This document shows, in pieces, positions 13,738 through 15,204 of a DNA stretch of 15,204 bases. The first letter of the stretch is position 1. Every line of letters starts with the position of its first letter. The stretch lies in assembly GCA_002346675.1 (NCBI GenBank), contig DEAI01000041.1, forward strand, positions 1-15,204. Direction: 5' to 3'. A program made the position numbers and the translations under genes. Below the pieces are notes generated by a model. It worked only from the letters and a program-made list of their open reading frames with translations. It had not been told where the DNA came from and made no database searches. This stretch comes from Fidelibacterota bacterium UBA2986. GTDB lineage: Bacteria > Fidelibacterota > Marinisomatia > Marinisomatales > AB-629-J13.

Positions 13738-15204
13738 TTGACTTCATTTTCACGTCTATCCATAAGCTTATTTACTTTTATCCTTAAAAAGCTTAAAGGA
13801 AATAAGTTTTATTTTATTCTCTTACCATTCCTACTTTATGGACAAGAAGAACTCACATTGGAAAATTGTTCAACTTCAATCAACCATAATGTTTCTTCAT
13901 TTTTTCAGAAATATTTCCAATGTGTTGATGTTTCATTAAATAGGGAATTTTACTACGTGATTTATACAGATAATCTTCCTCCCCACCTATCTTGGTATTA
14001 TCCCGAAGGTTCTCCCAATCATATTGAATTTGAAAGCCAGGGACCTGGGTATTATCAGAACCCCAATTCAATCCAGGAACAAAATATTGTAATATCTATT
14101 CCGTTGGATCCTGTCCCTAGGGAAATAGATATTACTGAATTTAATGTAGATGGAATTGTTGGAAATGATGTAAATGAGTACGGAATGGGGGCAAGGGGCG
14201 TAGCATTAGATGGTGTGGCATTGTTTAATCCTCTCGCAGCTCCGGGAAATAATATTGAAAATGAGCAATATTCTTTCGATTATTACAATGCCCATCCTCA
14301 AATGTCAGGGATGTATCATTATCATACAACAACAAAAGGCCCTCTGGAGGTTTTAGAATATAGAGAAATAATTCAAACACCAGAGCCTGGAAATGGAGAA
14401 GTAGAGTTGTACGGAATTATGTGCGACGGTACTGTGATTTTAGGGTGCACAGAGTTGGATGGTAGTTCACCAATCTCAGATAATTTAGATGCACAAAACG
14501 GCCACGTACATGATTTGCAAGATGAAATGGGGCAAGTTCATTTTGTAAATCGGTATCATACGCACATCTGTCCAGAGCAATTTACAAACCATAATTTTAC
14601 ACCCGAAATAATGTATTATGAAAATTGTATCATGAATGAAATGGGAGAAACTTATCTTGATACAATTGATTTGGTAATCATTACAGAGATTATGCAAAAC
14701 CCAACCATGGTTACTGATGCTAATGGAGAGTGGTTTGAGGTATATAACCCGAGCGTAGAATCAATAAATATGAACGGATGGATCATAAGTGATCTAGACA
14801 ACGACAGTCACATTATTACATCTGATTTGGTTATCCCACCATTTGGATATATCATATTAGGACGTAATGGTAACACTGCTGAAAATGGAGGAGTAGTGGT
14901 TGATTATGACTACAATGGAATTAACCTTGCAAATGGAAGTGACGAATTAATTCTAATCTCCTCTAATGGTATATTATCTGATATTGTATTGTGGGACGAT
15001 GGAGAAACATTTCCTGACCCAGCTGGTGCTTCCATGGCACTTTTAGACCCAAGCTTGGATAATAGCATTGGTTCAAACTGGATAGAGTCCACATTACAGT
15101 TTGGTGACGGTGACTATGGGACACCGGGAGAAGCAAACTCTATTATACCTATCGCTGTTGATGTTAATTATCAATACGATTGGAACTTGGTTGGCTTACC
15201 TCTT
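13738..15204 (+). CDS. Secreted YHYH and lamin-tail domain protein, 3' truncated by window
   Basis: The frame is open from a TAA at 13711-13713 to the right edge. With TTG 13738 as start it gives 489 residues so far, but the start is uncertain: KKLKGNKFYFILLPFLLYGQ looks like the true signal peptide and a ribosome-binding site AAAGGA (13795-13800) lies just before it, yet the place where ATG would stand reads AAG TTT TAT. Positions given count from 13738. A YHYH domain spans roughly 120-290, with FDYYNAHP then YHYHTT (193-198), and later HVHDLQD and RYHTHICPE, which add further His residues typical of the family. A lamin-tail domain follows (about 314-450) with EWFEVYNP, NGWIISD, GYIILGRNG and LANGSDELILIS. 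At the edge WNLVGLPL begins another segment. The protein is probably surface-bound or secreted; YHYH domains are presumed metal-binding, not proven. It may be co-transcribed with the sigma operon. Confidence 0.8.
   Translation, partial: MTSFSRLSISLFTFILKKLKGNKFYFILLPFLLYGQEELTLENCSTSINHNVSSFFQKYFQCVDVSLNREFYYVIYTDNLPPHLSWYYPEGSPNHIEFESQGPGYYQNPNSIQEQNIVISIPLDPVPREIDITEFNVDGIVGNDVNEYGMGARGVALDGVALFNPLAAPGNNIENEQYSFDYYNAHPQMSGMYHYHTTTKGPLEVLEYREIIQTPEPGNGEVELYGIMCDGTVILGCTELDGSSPISDNLDAQNGHVHDLQDEMGQVHFVNRYHTHICPEQFTNHNFTPEIMYYENCIMNEMGETYLDTIDLVIITEIMQNPTMVTDANGEWFEVYNPSVESINMNGWIISDLDNDSHIITSDLVIPPFGYIILGRNGNTAENGGVVVDYDYNGINLANGSDELILISSNGILSDIVLWDDGETFPDPAGASMALLDPSLDNSIGSNWIESTLQFGDGDYGTPGEANSIIPIAVDVNYQYDWNLVGLPL
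13763..13800 (+). promoter_or_regulatory. Hairpin and ribosome-binding site before the YHYH protein
   Basis: TAAGCTT (13763-13769) pairs perfectly with AAGCTTA (13789-13795) around a 19-nt loop, and AAAGGA (13795-13800) follows directly. The layout suggests that 13740-13800 is a leader rather than coding, which argues against the TTG start at 13738. Confidence 0.35.

Noticed and set aside
13880..14697. Minus-strand frames of 63 and 70 codons under the YHYH gene
   Set aside because: They oppose a frame with clear YHYH and lamin-tail domains and show no protein features of their own.
1..15204. CRISPR arrays, tRNA genes, insertion sequences
   Set aside because: No regularly spaced repeats, no cloverleaf sequence and no transposase or terminal inverted repeats were seen on either strand.

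Overview
This window is AT-rich, densely coded DNA. It most likely comes from a free-living Gram-negative bacterium of the Fibrobacterota-Chlorobiota-Bacteroidota (FCB) assemblage, and Marinimicrobia (SAR406)-like is my best guess. The support is a FISUMP-domain lipoprotein, several short lipobox proteins, a YHYH plus lamin-tail secreted protein, and a UGA-decoded selenoprotein W. There is no rRNA, tRNA, transposase or CRISPR array, so the taxonomy is inference.

Left part (1-2760): the tail of an unidentified gene, a broken signal-peptide start, a small membrane-anchored protein, a FISUMP lipoprotein, a cold-shock protein with a structured 5' UTR and a strong terminator, and a MORN-variant repeat protein. 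After these comes a compact unit at about 2611-2757. It combines a 13-nt perfect complement to the usual bacterial 16S rRNA 3' tail, a 15-codon ORF starting with TTG, two nested hairpins and an intrinsic terminator. An anti-Shine-Dalgarno hexamer in the large hairpin could instead pair with the ribosome-binding site, so the unit looks like a switchable RNA or a regulated micro-ORF.

Middle part (2844-4299): three genes that ordinary gene calling would miss or truncate. They are a 59-aa PGPGW-type membrane protein on the minus strand, a SelW-like selenoprotein whose Sec codon (UGA, codon 11) is followed by a plausible bacterial SECIS hairpin, and a 119-aa exported protein that has no ATG, GTG or TTG start and probably begins at CTG. 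A hotdog-fold thioesterase lies between the first two.

Core block (4384-8162): a tight four-gene run of leucyl aminopeptidase (pepA), rmuC, a small lipoprotein and a compact MscS-like channel. It meets, with no spacer, a convergent 999-aa UvrD-type helicase fused to a RecB/Cas4-type nuclease with an iron-sulfur cysteine signature (8163-11162, minus).

Right part (11308-15204): an ECF sigma factor, a one-TM putative anti-sigma factor, a periplasmic Spy/CnrX-like protein and a lipoprotein of unknown function form an operon that resembles an envelope-stress or metal-sensing module. It is followed by a secreted YHYH/lamin-tail protein that runs off the right edge and also lacks an obvious start codon.
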